A model generated the notes under the pieces. It saw nothing but the letters and a program-made list of their open reading frames with translations, did no database searches and had not been told where the DNA came from. Of a DNA stretch of 64,000 nucleotides, positions 48,604 to 62,700 are shown piece after piece. The stretch comes from Cyanoderma ruficeps (taxonomy: Eukaryota; Chordata; Aves; Passeriformes; Timaliidae). Location of the stretch: contig VZDJ01000346.1 of NCBI GenBank assembly GCA_008694505.1, positions 16,781,719 through 16,845,718 of the forward strand, written 5' to 3'. Position numbers and translations under genes: made by a program. Numbering within the stretch: the stretch's first letter is position 1; each line of letters begins with the position of its first letter.

Positions 48604-49056
48604 GTAAGTTGCAGAAAAGTTGATCTGGAAAATACAATTTACATTAGTGTTCAAAAAAAGACCTCTCATAATTTTTTAATAGACGCTGCAAATATCCACA
48701 GTACAAATGGCCATAGTATAAGTAACCACAGGGCAAGAAACCCTTGGCAAAGGCTTGGAAGTGGTTAAACAGTGGAAGCCTGTTCTTTGGCTCAGAAAAG
48801 AAATGAATCGTGGTATAAAGCCAGGGATTGTTTCTGGGACTGGGGGTATCTCAAGCATGGACGACCTGCAGGAGGAGGCAGGCAGCCAGCTAATTAAAGT
48901 CTGCAGATGACTAAGTTGTTTTCAGTAATAAAAACTACATAGGTTTTGAGATGCTAAATGATTTGTACACATTGGAAATTTCCCACATGATTAACTCGTG
49001 TAAATACATTGCTGTCAATGTACTTTAAACATAAAAACCTTCTTCTGTATATATAG

Positions 49057-49215
49057 GACCCAGAAACTGCCAAAAAGTTTTATGGAAAAGCTCAAGGTCA
49101 TGGTGATGTCCTCCTTGATTATCTGAAGAGGAGACCTGTGTCTTTACAGCTGCAGATCAAAAACCAGGACAAGTGCCTGAAAGACCAGGATCACACCTGG
49201 GTCTCTTGCACAAGG
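49057..49215 (+). CDS. Candidate internal exon, unknown gene
   Basis: The acceptor accttcttctgtatatatag is followed by exactly 53 codons in phase 0 up to the donor ACAAGG|gtacgt. The product is polar and charged, including AKKFYGKAQGHGDVLLDYLK near its start. The preceding candidate (48548) has a non-matching phase, so both cannot be neighbours in one transcript. I recognise no family. Confidence 0.2.
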
Positions 49216-52200
49216 GTACGTTCCCAGCCACAGAGCTGGAAGGAAATGCCTGGTGTGGCAGAGGGATACCCTGTGCTGCTGTCATGCACACTACCACCCA
49301 GGCTTACCCACGGCATCCCCATAGTGGCACCAGAAGTGTAAATGTTGTGGCAAACAGAGAAACCCAGAGAGCCACAGTGTTTGACTAACTCCACTATGCA
49401 AGTTGTGACACCACAGAAAGGTCAAACACACTGGATGTCCCTTTGGCTGCCTGCCTACTCACTCAGGTAGAGACCCCTCAGCCTCAGAATTCAGTCACCA
49501 CATTTAGCTGGTGTCAACAGGAAACAGCCTGTGATGGTGAGGTGTCATTGCAGAAGGAGGTTATATATAGGTGAATACTCAGAAATGGTGTGTACTTTCA
49601 GAGGCTGAGTTCAAGGAACCAGGATACAAGTTTCCACCAAGCTAGGAGGAAATGGGGAAGCCTTCAAACTAGTCTGAGTCAGGCCTTCAGGGAAACCTTG
49701 GGGACTAGCCTGTCTGGATGCTCACCTCACTTTCCTCACTCCTTTGATGTTGCTAGAAGAAGGTTTTTCTCCACAAGGGGTGGCCTCAGAGCAGACAGCT
49801 CTGCCCTAGCTGTGGCAGGGCTGCTGAGGCAGCAGGGCCCAGGGTAGCCACAGGCTCTGCTGCCCATGGCATCCTGCAACACATCCTGCTCCCAGCGCCC
49901 CTCCTTTCCCCACAGCCCTTTGACTACCGACAACTTTGGTATGACCATGCATCTCCTTTTTACCACTTGATGATCTATTTCACAGGAGTTTCCATTTCAC
50001 AGATTCCCAGTTTGTATTTTGTTGCTCATCTCTTGAGTTTCACTCAAGTGGCAGTGCAGGGCACTTATTAAAGAAATCTTTGCTAACTCCTTCCATGCCA
50101 TTCATATGAAAAATAGCAAAATGTGAAATATAAACCTCTGTTTAGGCTTCATAAGTATAAGGTTAAAGCAGCAATAAAGCATCAAGAACATCTGAAATCA
50201 CTGAAAAAGCTAAAAGAAAACAGACAGGACTTGTTTTCCTTCATAGGCACCAATGCATTTTCATTTACTTCTTTCTATTAACTGTATTTCCTTGACTGTC
50301 TACAGCCATCTCAATTGTAATTATGTAGCAGTTAACCTGTTCCTCCTGCCTAACACAGCCCATAATTAGTTGTCTCGTGTCCACAGTTTATGACTCAACT
50401 CCATGTGGTTTTTCTATATCAAAGGCTTGGTTACCAGATTTTTTTTTCCCCTACCACAGTACTTGTGCCTGCACTGGAGGAGGGCAGCAAAACCTGAGCA
50501 CATCTGTTTTGTTTGAGGACAAAACCGCCAGAAAACCAGACATTTTTATGAAGATCTTACTTGGGTGCTTTCCAAATAGTACACAGTCTTGTAGGAGAAA
50601 CTGTTTTCTTGAGGAATGACCCTTATATTTATATAGTCAAGTCGTCACTTGGATATAGATGTAAAACCTTCTCAAAACAAATACTATCATTGTGCCTTAT
50701 CTGGAGACAAAGGGAGAAATACACATCCTAGAATGGAGATGAGCCATTCTTCACTGACAGGCAAGAATTTTATATCATGAATTCATCAACCTCTACATTA
50801 ATTGTTTCATTATCTCTTAGAGTTCCTCATGTGGACAGATAAAATCATTCCACATGAGAAAACAGAATGCTTTGATAAATAGATAGCTTTGCTGAATGAG
50901 AACGAACATTTTAATATATGTTTACACAAGTTTTCCATTTGATTAATTTTGTAGTGACACGAGGAGAAGAAATGTACAAAAAATAAACAGGTCCTTTAGA
51001 CTGACATAAGAAAACAGCCAACCACTATTGGTGAATGTTTAGATATGAACTATTAAAGGAATTGACCTAAATGTTAGCTCCATGGCCTATGTGTGAAGGC
51101 AAGCCTGACCACCCTAGATGCTGCATGCTCAGCTCAGCTGCTGCATCGGAGAAGTGGTTGCAGCAGGGGAGCTGTGTCATAGGCACTGAGTTATGTCATC
51201 TCCACCAGACTGGAACAGAAACTGCTGGGAAAACTTCACTTTGTTTATCTTTGCAAGAGGAATGTATTTGCCCTTCTTAAATCACAGCTGGAGACATTAT
51301 CTCAAAGCTGTGATGTAGCCATTGCTGAGTAGTCATCATTAATGAGGCTTGTGGTTAAAGGAGCACGGCAGTTATAAAGCTCCAATATCAGATAAGAAAG
51401 AAAAGTGCCCTGGGAAGGACTTCTTTTTTTTTCCCAATGAATTGGCAGTTTATATGAGTTTTGTTTGTTGAAGTCTCCCGTTTGACCATCAAGGCTGTGT
51501 GTTTTTGTTCAAGGACACGATAAGCAAAGTCTGATGTATGCCTTCAATGTTTTTACAGGATAGGCAGTCTGTCTTTCCCTGATTTTCTGGTTTTTGAGTA
51601 CAGTTCTACTGGCAACAGAGCAACGAATACAAAGTCCCTTGTATAATTTTCCTGGCAGCAAGGAATAGTTGATGTACTAATGCTTTGGCTCTTGAAGAAT
51701 TATTAATTAACATGTATGAATAACTGAATTGTAGTTCAGTAGAAGGGGAAAATACCATGGCAGATAAATCAGTTAACGTGGCCCAAATTATCTGACCCCA
51801 AAATACTTATAAAAAGTTGAACCCTGATGAATTTTGTGTGCGTTTAACCAGATCAAAGCCATGATCAGAGAGATCTAGGACTTCCAGATTCTAGTAGAAT
51901 CACTCAGAGCAGTGGTCCAGACAGGACGAGTTGTTCAAGTGCAAAATCTACTGCACATTTCAGATTCCTGTGCAGTGAGGGAGGGAGAGAGACAGCAAGC
52001 TGATCAGTCTTGCATCAGTATTTATAGTTACCAGGACAGACCCTTTGAGTTGGACTTATGGTCAGATTCTGACAGAAACCTAGAGGGGAACAGCTGAGAG
52101 CTGTACTTAACAGAATGAACAGCAGTAAAATTGGCAATGATGCTCATTTCCCTTGAAAAAGCTATTGCTATTTTTTGGTTGGTATTAGTATCTTTTTTAA

Positions 52201-55200
52201 TAATGCCACACCATTGCTTTTATATTTGAAACCTGAAGTGAAGAACTGATGTTTTAGCTTTTCCCTTCTCAGCAGAAAGGGATGTTTACTGTCATACTCT
52301 CTGGATAGCAATGCAAGGCATGCATGTATGCATAAAGGCCAGAGTACCTTTTCACAGCTAAAAATAGAAAGGGGACTTAATGCAGAAATTTGACAACTAC
52401 AGCATTTAAAGAACTATGTAGTGCTGCCTGTTTCCTGGTTAGCAAAACTTAAAGTAGGACTTTCCATTAAAGCAGTGACAGCAGGAATTCAACTGTCATT
52501 ATCATAAGGCCTAAGATCAGCTTCTAGTATCTTCTGCATTGATTCCTACTGAGTAAAAGAAATGTTATTTATATCAAGAGGAAAACGTATGGCAAATCAG
52601 ACATGACTTTTAGAATTTCTTTCCAAAGAACATTTTTTTAGGTTTTCTGTTTGTTAGATCATCAGATATTTTACAAACAAAACCAAAACAAACAAAAACC
52701 AGGACCTATAATTTTTCAATTGGAAAAGGCTGAAAAATCAAACCAGCCAAGAAATGGTAAGAAAACATTTCAGACCAAAGAGCAACCAGACAGCCTAAAT
52801 TACTGATAGTTCATGGATTTTTACTTAAAGTAGAGGAACATGAACAGGACTAATAAACTACAAATTAAAGAGACACATTAAATGAGAGATTGTGGGTTTT
52901 AGAACTTAGGCTCTAGGAGATATTTTCTCACTAAAGAGTCTGTGAGCTTGGGAGATTATTTGTTGTGGTTAAAGTCTTTTGCAGACAGCATTTGACTACA
53001 GGTTTGGACTTTATTCCTTTGCAGTCCTGAAAATAAAGGACAAGATTGTACTTGAGTTTGTAAGTATGCATTGCATATCTAACCTAAATAATTTTGTCCC
53101 TTTTCTGGGGGCCAGTTTTCTTATGGGGAAACGGAAATACTTGCTTTCTGCATAGGATTGTGGTGTATCTTTATGTAGAGAAACACCTTTAGGTCTCCAT
53201 TTGGGAGGCACCCCAGAATAAAAGTGTACACAAAAAGCATTCGTAAGTTGAATCCAGGTCACCTAACTTAGGCAACCAACTAGTGGCTAAACTTTGGAAT
53301 CCAGTACATTTTAGGGAACAACATTCTCTGTACAATAAATGGAGAGAAGCAAGGCATTGAAGTCTCCTCGGATGGAGATCTTCCTTGCATCTGCATTAGA
53401 GAGAAGAATTTTGTTCTGAAAATCTTCTGAGGCATTTCCTTTGCTTCATGGACAACTTAGGCACTTAAGAATTACTTTTTTAGGTTCTAAAATTATAATA
53501 CAATTTCCAGGGCTCCTGCTTGTTCAGGATGGATCCTATCTAATGTTTTCACACTTACAAAGAGAACTGCTAAGTCTTTGAATGTTTGTCCATGAGTTGG
53601 GTTAAACACAGCAGTGAAATAACAAGGACTGCCACCTCACTTTTTTTTTTTTTTATAAAACACTGAAGTGAAAACTTTTAATTTGAATATTCAAAGAGAA
53701 GCTTGAAAAATAGAGCAGGTTCTTTTATTTTATAATTGAATTCTTCATTTCATAGATGGCTGCTGCAATAAGCAACCTCTCCCTGTAATTGTGGTAGTGC
53801 ACAGTCACTTCTCTCTCAAGCTGGTTGGCTCATTTGTGTTTGGAGTCAAAGTATGCTGCCTGCTTTAGCGTTTAATCCCAACATTTTAGAACAATCACAG
53901 TTTTATAAGCATATAATCCATCTCAGTTTCCTATGAACGTTTTAAGGGTTTTCATGGTCATTCCAGTTTTCAAAGATTAACTTTACAGGTCACCAGAAGC
54001 TTATATGAACCCTCCTTTGGACATTTCCTCTCCATATTTTCCATCTCCCAGATTAGATACTTTCTGCTGTGTTGCATGTTGTAGAGGCCAATACCGTCCA
54101 ACTTCTCACTTAGCCCTTTATTTAGAGGTCTATGTTGGCCAGACTGGCTTTCGGCAGTGACGCAGCTTTATTATAATAATAATGCATTTTAATTTATGGG
54201 CATCCATGCCTGAAGCATCTTAACAAAAACAACTAAAATCTAAATGGCAATAAACAAAGGCAAAAGAGAGCTTGGAAGCCAAGAGCTTAAAATCCCTGCA
54301 AAACAAAACAGGAAAGGAAATGAGAAAGTCAGAAGCCTTTCCTAAAAAAGTGTTCTGGCATAAGCAAGAGACAGTGTGTTCCTGAGGCAAGGGAGGAGAC
54401 CAACTCTTTTGACCTTCCAACAGACAATGACCAACACCATCAGCTTGAATTACTGAGAAAGGGCACAGAGGTACAGGAGGTGGTTTTCTCTTACCTCAGA
54501 ACAAGGAACTTCATTGGAAAAGCCACAATAATCTCGAAGTTATGTTGTCCAACTTTGCTTCCCTGAAAAGATTCACTGCAAATCTGTCTTCCCCTCTAGG
54601 TTTTGTTTCATTTGTTTGAAGACATAGCAACAGATCTCTCTGTGATGGATGGTCCTGCAGCATCTGACCTTAAATTGGCTAATTTTGAGAATAGCTAACT
54701 ATACTATGTATGCACACATATATAACTATACTACACATATATAGCTAACTACACTGTATGTAGACTAACTACATCAGAATCCAAAGGAATATAGGTTTAA
54801 GAAAAACACAGAAGGTGTGTTAGCAATTTTTTTTTCAATCTTATTATTTCTGTGCCTCAAGTGTCTGATCTATGGAGTGAGAATACTTATCTGGTATGAT
54901 GGAAAATACCATTGACATGGCAAATCTCTTCTTCACTTAATTCTGTCTGCAGCAAATCCTAGCCTTGGCTTGGAGCTCTGCCTTGAGCATACTAAACTCC
55001 TCTGGTCTGCCAGGGTCCCCTCCAGCATCTTTCCTGGGTCAATTCAAATTTTAACAAAGCCCTTGACTGGAGGTTTTGTCCCTGCTCTGGAGGAGCTAAT
55101 ACCAGTTTAAAAAAAAATCCACTGAAACAACTTTAAAAAATTAGGGGTTTGGGTTTTCAGCCTGTAATTACAGCATCAGTTCCCTTTTATGCTTCTAAAT

Positions 55201-55326
55201 TACAGAGAAGCAAACTGCCCTGTGTTCTGATGTTTTATTTTTTTTAAATTACTCAGTGGCTTTGTGGGGAAAGAGCAACTGAATATTTTTGGTGGTGTTA
55301 TATAGGCGACGCCTTCCCCATTAGCT

Positions 55327-55357
55327 CTTAGGGAGTGATTCTTCCTTACTCCCTAAG
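55327..55357. repeat. Inverted repeat, 10-bp perfect arms
   Basis: CTTAGGGAGT (55327-55336) and ACTCCCTAAG (55348-55357) are exact complements around an 11-base loop. As RNA it would form a short stable hairpin on either strand. Confidence 0.75.
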
Positions 55358-55472
55358 GTTCACTTCAGGGGGAATGGAAATTAATCCGCTTAAAGAGAAG
55401 TGGTAATAAAGAATGTCCCCTTTTCATGATTTAGCCAGCTTGAAACAAACTTAAAAATGTGCACATCATTTT

Positions 55473-55515
55473 GAACAGAGGCTTCGCGTTAACGAGGATT
55501 AAGCAGCCTCTGTTC
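55473..55515. repeat. Inverted repeat, 11-bp perfect arms
   Basis: GAACAGAGGCT (55473-55483) and AGCCTCTGTTC (55505-55515) pair exactly around a 21-base loop. It lies about 115 bases from the previous inverted repeat. Confidence 0.75.
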
Positions 55516-56150
55516 TTGCTTCAAAACATAATTTTCCGGGTAGCCTTGCAGCATGGTTGGCATGGGCCTTGGCGCAAGGAATGAAATGGCGCCTTTGTGC
55601 CAGACAGCCAGAAATATCACCCCATCTACCCCTACTTGTTTGTCCCAGCTTGGCACCCACATGCCCCTGCACACAGGCCTTGCTCCAGCTGCATCACTCA
55701 TGCAGACGTTGACAGCTTCACTGGATCCAGCTGTAGCCTGAAGAAACTTGTTGAGATGTTTTTAGAGATTATAGGGACTATTGATCCATCTTCAACAACG
55801 GTCAGCTATGTTTCAACTTTCTGTGGAGATCTTGCCTTTTGCTATTATTTTTCTCGCGTCTCTCCTATTTTAGAGTATCTGTCTTTCAGGTTTTCCCCTT
55901 TACACTGAGGACCTGACTTTCAGCTGATTGCCATGATAGCCTGTCTCACAGTTTACACCAGCAGCTGTCCCCCAAAGTCATTGTATGATGACAGGAGGGC
56001 TGGGTGGCAGAAGCTGGGTTGGCAAGGAGAGAGTGAAAAAAAATTGCAGCACCTTCATGTTTAAGTACTTAATCACTACATCCAGAAAATGTCCCAGCTG
56101 AGGAATTACACACTGCTGGTTCATCCATCCCATCAGTTCACCAGACTCTG

Positions 56151-56255
56151 TAGAATGGAATGGAATGGAATGGAATGGAATGGAATGGAATAGAATAGAA
56201 TAGAATAGAATAGAATAGAATAGAATAGAATAGAATAGAATAGAATAGAATAGAA
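56151..56255 (-). repeat. Pentamer microsatellite from a CR1 tail
   Basis: On the plus strand it reads one TAGAA, seven TGGAA and thirteen TAGAA units, 105 bases without interruption. It abuts the 3' end of the minus-strand CR1 copy that starts at 56256. CR1 tails end in short repeats of the ATTCTATG type, so the array most likely grew from that tail on the minus strand (TTCTA and TTCCA units). Confidence 0.93.
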
Positions 56256-56772
56256 TAAAAATCAATACTATAGTGCAGTTGGAAGGGACCTACAACAATC
56301 ATTTATTCCAACTGCCTGAAGAATTCAGTTAAAGCCTGTTATTAAGGAATTGTCAAAATGCCTTTTAAACACTCAGAGACTTGGGGCATTGACTATTTCT
56401 CTAGAAAGGCTATTTCAATGTTTAAACACCTCTTGCTAAAGAAGCGCTTTCTAATGTCAAGTCTAAACCTCCCTTGATGCAGCTTTGAACTATTTCCACA
56501 TGTTCTATCACTGGATACTAGAGAGAAAAGATGATCACTTCCCTCTTCACTTCCTTTGCTGAGGAAGGCACTCCTCTCCCAATTTATTCTTGTGCTTGGC
56601 ATTACTTCATCCTTAGTGCAGAGTCCAATACTTAAATTTTATCCCATTAACCATAGCTCAAATCTCCAATGTATCTAGATCCCCCTGCAAGGCATCTTGT
56701 CTCTGAAGTGACTCAATAACACCTCCCACTTTGCTATCATCGGCAACATTTCTGATGGTGCACACAGCTGGG
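56256..56772 (-). mobile_element. CR1 LINE, diverged 3' portion
   Basis: In reverse orientation it shows CR1 blocks: 'agtgcagttggaagggacctacaacaatcatttattccaactgcctg' near the tail, 'aaacacctcttgctaaagaagcgctttctaatgtcaagtctaaacct' in the C-terminal coding part, and 'cctcccactttgctatcatcggcaacatttctgatggtgcac' at its far end. It is more diverged than the copies at 12625 and 38066, so probably older, yet its tail holds a clean microsatellite. Confidence 0.9.
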
Positions 56773-59700
56773 CTGACAGTGAACGGAGTTGGGCCTTAAA
56801 TCCACTCAAACATGCTTGTGTCTGTCTATCTCATGGAGCCACTGTTCTGTGCCATGCCTTTCCTAAGCTTTTAAAGCCAGTTTGTACAGGCTTTGCAACC
56901 AGCAGCTCATATACGACATTGCTGAAATGCAGTCATGGGCCCATAGCCATGAAATTGTGTCTATTCATGATTTTTTTTCCAGCATGGGAAATGAACAGCA
57001 TAGACGTGTCAAGTAAAGAGTGTCTCAATTTATTGCTTGATTCAAAGAAAACATGAAGCATTTTAGAGATTCTAATTTCTAAAGCATTTCTCCAATAACT
57101 CATGGATTTATATTTATTTATGGATCAGTAGTTTGATTCATTTCTGGTGTTTTTTGCCCAAGCTCTTCTGTTGTACCTGGACGATGATCCAGCCAGACCG
57201 TTGACTTTAATAAAGTCTAGGATTGTCTTTGGACCCCAGACTTGCCAGATGGCAAAAAAATGAACACTTTCCACCACTTTTTGATTTTCATTTTCCTGAG
57301 CTATGGCAGACATTTGAATTTACACAAATTACTAACTCTCGGATTTACAGTCAGGCCTCCTTATTCTTTTAATATTATTTTTATTCTAAATTTACTTTTC
57401 TTTAGTTTATTGTACTCAGTTTACACATACTCTTATGTCCTGCTTATTCCCAGAATTAACTAAATATTGTTTTGTGTCAGCCTCATGGAAACAAGGCTGG
57501 ATGAAAATTAATCCAATGGTTGTTACACAAAAGTCAGGGAGATCTCATAGGCTGTGGAATTCCATTTTTCCTGGGATTATTAAAATTGTATTATAAATGA
57601 TATTGCACTGTGGTGAGTCATATATTATTTGTAATGTGCTTTTGATGCCTTTGTATGTCTAGATATGTGATTAAGTTTCATGTATTTTGTCATTGCAGAG
57701 TGAAGCAATAAAATGAGAAAGAACAAATCATGGTTTCTTTAACAAAATCTGATTTTTCCTTTGAAAACCCCCAGGAAAAATCACTATTCTCTGTCCATCT
57801 TGCTACAGCAAAAACAAGTTCACGGCACTCTCAGGTCATTATGGTCCATTGTTGCAACACTGGGATTAAATTTTGACCCAAATAGCAATTGTCCCGTCCC
57901 TTGTAGAGCACAGGAAACAAGAGCGAGCTTTCACAACTGAAGGTAGGGGCAACATTTGAATTTTGGTCTGCAAATTTGCAGAGATGAGCTATTCCACAAG
58001 GAATCCAGTGCTTCCATAGCCACTGCTCAGCAGAAAGGGATGATTTTGGCTGCCCAGCCCTAATGTCCATTCAGGCTGTGCCTGTGCTCACCCCGATCAC
58101 ACATTCACATGCCCAGGCACACCCCTGAGATGGCCCTGCTGGGACGGAGCCCTGCTGCACTGGGGGAGGGCTGACATGAGCAAGGCCAAGCAGCAGCCCT
58201 GGCCTGTGGCAGCCCCACCCAGCATGCAGCTCAATGAGCACCTCAGGGCTATTGTGGATCAGTTGAGAAATGAATGTTGAAAAGGCTGTTTGCTTTGGAA
58301 GTGCTTGGACACTCATCCTCATGCTGGTCCCGGGAGAGTCTTCAGGGGTGAGCAGGGTCTTCAGGGGTGGTACAGAAGGCATCCTTCTCTCTGGTGCAGG
58401 GAAAGGGACTGCAGGAGAGAGGAGGCAGCTGGGAGATAAATATGGAAAGGTAGAACTGGGGGGGAAACTTGTGTTAGTTCACCTGATTCACCACTATTGC
58501 CACAGACTCAGATTAGTTTATTCAGATTGTTGAGCTTAAGGATTTGGTTGTGAGCTAATGTGTGAGAGGGTGAAAGTGAAAGATGTGAGAGTGGTGAGAT
58601 GTGGGGAGCTTGAGGACTGAGACTGCAGGGACATCCCTGCGTTACAGGCCAGGGAGGAAGACATAACGGTGCATGGGTGGGAGGAGTGAATGGAGATGTG
58701 TAGGGGAAGGCAAAAGGCCTTCCTTAGTCTGGTCAAGGCATCAGAAACACAGAGCACCCTCAGACTGCCTGGGAAATCCACAGGGCTTGGACTGACATCA
58801 GTACATGACACCACTACATGGTTGTTCCCAGTGCTCATGGTGTTCCCAGCATGGGGACAATCAGGGTTAGCTGCTACTTGCCCAGCTGAGGCTGAGACTT
58901 GGCTTAGAGGCCACCACTGCCAGAGACCATGTCTATATGGGGCCAGGACATGCTCCAAACACCTGCCCAAGTGGGACAAGGGGATTGTATTTCAGGATAG
59001 GCAACGAAAGAGGGCATTTAGCTGTGTTTGGGGGATGTAGCTTCGAAAAATATCACTCAGTCTTGCAAAATGATTCTCAGTAATACATGAGTTTGATGTG
59101 TCAGTAAGAAAACAAGTGTTAATCTCCATTATATTTCTGAAATACAGTTTAAATTGATCAAGTTTGGATTAGAGTTTCATTGCTGATGGGAGCCACAACT
59201 GTGGAGAAATTGTGGAATGGGAGAAATTGTGATCTGGTCCCAGAATCATCTCTTGATTCCAGTGTGATCCAAGTGTTCCCAGAGAGATGCACTTTCTGCA
59301 TCTTTTCAAAGAGAAGATTTGGGCATGATATGAGATAGAGAGATAAATATATGTTTTCTTCCTGACAGAAAGGAGATTTGTTTTGCAGAATGGCCCAAAC
59401 CGTGACTTTGTCATTAGACCTTTATCCAAGAGTGACTGTCATAGTCTGTATAGACGGTGCTCACCACTCTTGACTATCAAGAGGACAAAAAAGTATGCTG
59501 ATACCTTGATTTTTCCAGGTGCACAGGTGTCACAGAGCTGTCAGCATCTCAGAAAATGGTTTAATTATTTTACTTCTTGCTGTAGCAGTTCTGTTCTTTC
59601 AAAGAGCCTAAGTAGGAAAAGGAGGATAAGACAAATGAGTGAAAGCAGGAAATTGCAAAAGATTCCAAGCCATTTTTTTGAATCTTCTTTAAAAATAAAT

Positions 59701-62700
59701 CTTGATGACTACCCTTAGCTTAATGATTGGCTGCAGGACACACTTGCTTCTCCAAGCATTCAGGTATAGATATTTTAATGAGATGACGGAGTGGAAAATA
59801 TGATGCAGTCCACAGATTGTGTAACCCTTCATGTTAAAGGAAAATTTTATGATGATGAGTAGATGAATTATCATTTGCTTGTGAAGGACATTTGATAGAT
59901 TTCTGGTCTGCTGTTGGAATGAACAACTCTGCAACAAGCTTGGGTCTATTTTCAGGTCTGTGGTGCTTTAACGACAGCAGCCTGTATCTTACTGGGAGCT
60001 GAGTCCAACAGCAAAAACACAAAAGACAGCATCATGGCCTTTAGATGGTTTGGTTGTTGAAAGAGCTGACTGGATTTTATCTTGGAAGGGGATGAGAAAC
60101 ATGCAGACACAAACAGCTCAGACTGAGATGGGCACAATAAATTAAGCCATGTTACATCTCTTGAGGGCTTCTCAATAAAAACTAAATGAGCATCACTATT
60201 AATTGGGAACTATGCTTTTAAGTTCAATTACATTTAAGCCAGTTCTTTGAGAAACAGCTTAAGGACTTCCTAAGTAAAAAGGTGATGTTAGAAACATCAA
60301 GGCTGACATAAAAGCTTTGTTATCACAAATGCATCTTTTGACTCTCAGCATATGCTGTTTTTGAAGTCTCGCTTTCTTAGGTAGGAATAATTTCAACTGT
60401 AGCCTGGTTTGTTGCTCATTTGGGTTCTGTTCTTGGATAGAAGAGACATAAGATCCCAAAGTGGTAGTGTATGGTGAGCATCATCAAAGAATATTGGGGA
60501 AGGTTATACAGGTAGGCAGAGACATGTTAATATCATCATGTTACACAGCTGAGACATTGTTTGGCATGCTAGTTCATGCCCATGGAGGTCAGTTAGTCCA
60601 GAATTATAGGTGATATTGACATTTTTTCAATATTCTTTACTGAAATTGATTACTATAATTCAACACCTTGGAGCTTAGGAAATACACACAAAATGTGTCA
60701 GACTTTAGTGAGGTCTGTATTTTGTATTCAGTCCATGGACTTGAAAATTGTTCTTTCCCATTGTAAATGTCTTCACACCACATTATTGTCTTTCTTTGGT
60801 TAACACTCTCTCAGGCTCTCCTATTTTGTTTTATACCACCAGTGATATCTTTCCTGGAGCCAAGGACTTGAATTCAGATCTCTCACACCCCAAAAATGTG
60901 CCTTGACAAACAGCCTATTATGGAGACTGAGCAGCCTGTTTTCACTGGAAATTCCAGGTAGACACTGCAAAATTCTTCCCAAGAAAGCTGGCATTCAAGC
61001 TCTCACTGAAATGGGTTCTTTTGATAAATACACACTTTCTAACAAAATGGAAAATTCCATGTTGGTCCTGTACTTGCGGAAATGCTGATTTAAATGCACT
61101 TTGCCTGAGTGGACAGTGCAATAGTGCCTAGCACCTCAAGAAAATGAGAAGAAAAAAACCCCAACCCAACCTCAAAAATCAAGAGAAAATTTAAATGTGA
61201 ACCCATCATTCATAACATGCCAGGAGCATTGTGGTCAGCCAGCAAGACAAGGTGACAAGTCACACTCTGTCTAAGCTTCATGCTCACTTCTGATGAACAA
61301 AACAACATACAGTGTTGGTCTGTTCTCAAACAGGTCTGTTTATTTTTCTGGAGTCCCTTTGCAACTGGTAATCAGATCCTTAGATCCTGCTGCATCAGAC
61401 AGGCCAACAGATCTTTCTCACCTCTCTTTTTGTTTTCAAAATTGTCTGAGTTGTCTCCAATTTTCTTTGTTCTGCTTCCCTGTCCCACTCACCAAAGGCT
61501 ACCTGCCACTCACACTGGGGGACATGCACACACTGACACCCAAAACAAATTTTATGTCAGAAGAACATGCTGAGAAAGAGTTTCAATGGACATTCATAGT
61601 CCTCCTATAATCAGCTCCTCCATACTTGGCTTTCTCTTGTCCATTTTCCTCCTCTCTTGCCTGACTCCACTGCTCTAATCTGCGAATTGTCTTCATGGGC
61701 TATGCAAAGCACCAAAAAGCAAATAATCACAGGACTGTTTAAATTGGAAACAAACAAGAATGGACGGTCAGGTAAAAGACACCTTATTTGCTTTCCTGCA
61801 AGAACAAGGAGATACTTAGTCATTTTTTAGGCACTGCAGTGTAAATTTTACCAAAGGGAAATGATCTTATATTATGCAGAAGCACTAGTGCACAACCACA
61901 GGATTTAAGTAAAGCCAAGGTCAATAGGAATAATGAGGGGAATTCAACATTTGTATAAGTAATAAGACTGTAAAATTATGTCTGATGGGAATCTGTTGTT
62001 TTTTTTAAAGAAATTTTAAACCAGCATGTTTTTAAAAACCATCTGGGAGTGTTACTGAACACGACTCATAAAGAGAGCTGATGAGAAATGGAGGACAGGC
62101 CAGTACACAGAGGGAAAGAGGGAAGTGATATAAATCTCTTCCATTATCTAAACCTGTAGCCAGAGTAGTAGAGAGTTCCAGACTCCTGGTCTGCCTGTGG
62201 TGAGCAAAAAGCTGGCACGAGCAGTGTGGACATTCGGCACAGTCTCACAGCCATTGTAGAGTGCCTCAGTCCAGTCAAGGTCACACTTGCTACAGCTGGT
62301 TAAGTGGAACAAATCCCTACCACTAGACTGGAGAGCTTGAGATTCGGGATCAGGCAAATGGATTTATTATATCTTACTAAACAGAAATTTCAACAGAAGC
62401 CCTGCTGCATTGCTTTCTGTAGCATTTTGCAGGGCTGTTTCACTTGAATTCTGAAACCATCTTAATTCTTGTGTTTCATTTCTTCTCCATGTAAACAGAT
62501 TGGCAAGACTTAGCTGTCTAATGAGGTAGAATCCTTTCATCTTAAATCTCTGGAAGCTTCTACTGTCTGGAAAAAAGGCTTTTGTTAGAAATTGTTTAAT
62601 TCTTAATCCATTTTTATCACTTCTTAATCAGAAAAAAAAAACATGAAAGAATTTAAAGACATTTACTTAAGCTCATTTTATATAAGTAAATGAGGCATTT

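Larger units (their letters stand above)
44411..56150. other. Longest repeat-free stretch, no gene confirmed
   Basis: About 11.7 kb without any recognised transposon. Two candidate plus-strand exons (48548, 49057) and two inverted repeats (55327, 55473) are listed separately. A TA/CA-rich patch lies at 54700-54775 and a 15-base T run at 53641-53655. The block at 55280-55560 is complex and may be a non-coding functional element. The rest looks like intron or intergenic DNA. Confidence 0.45.
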
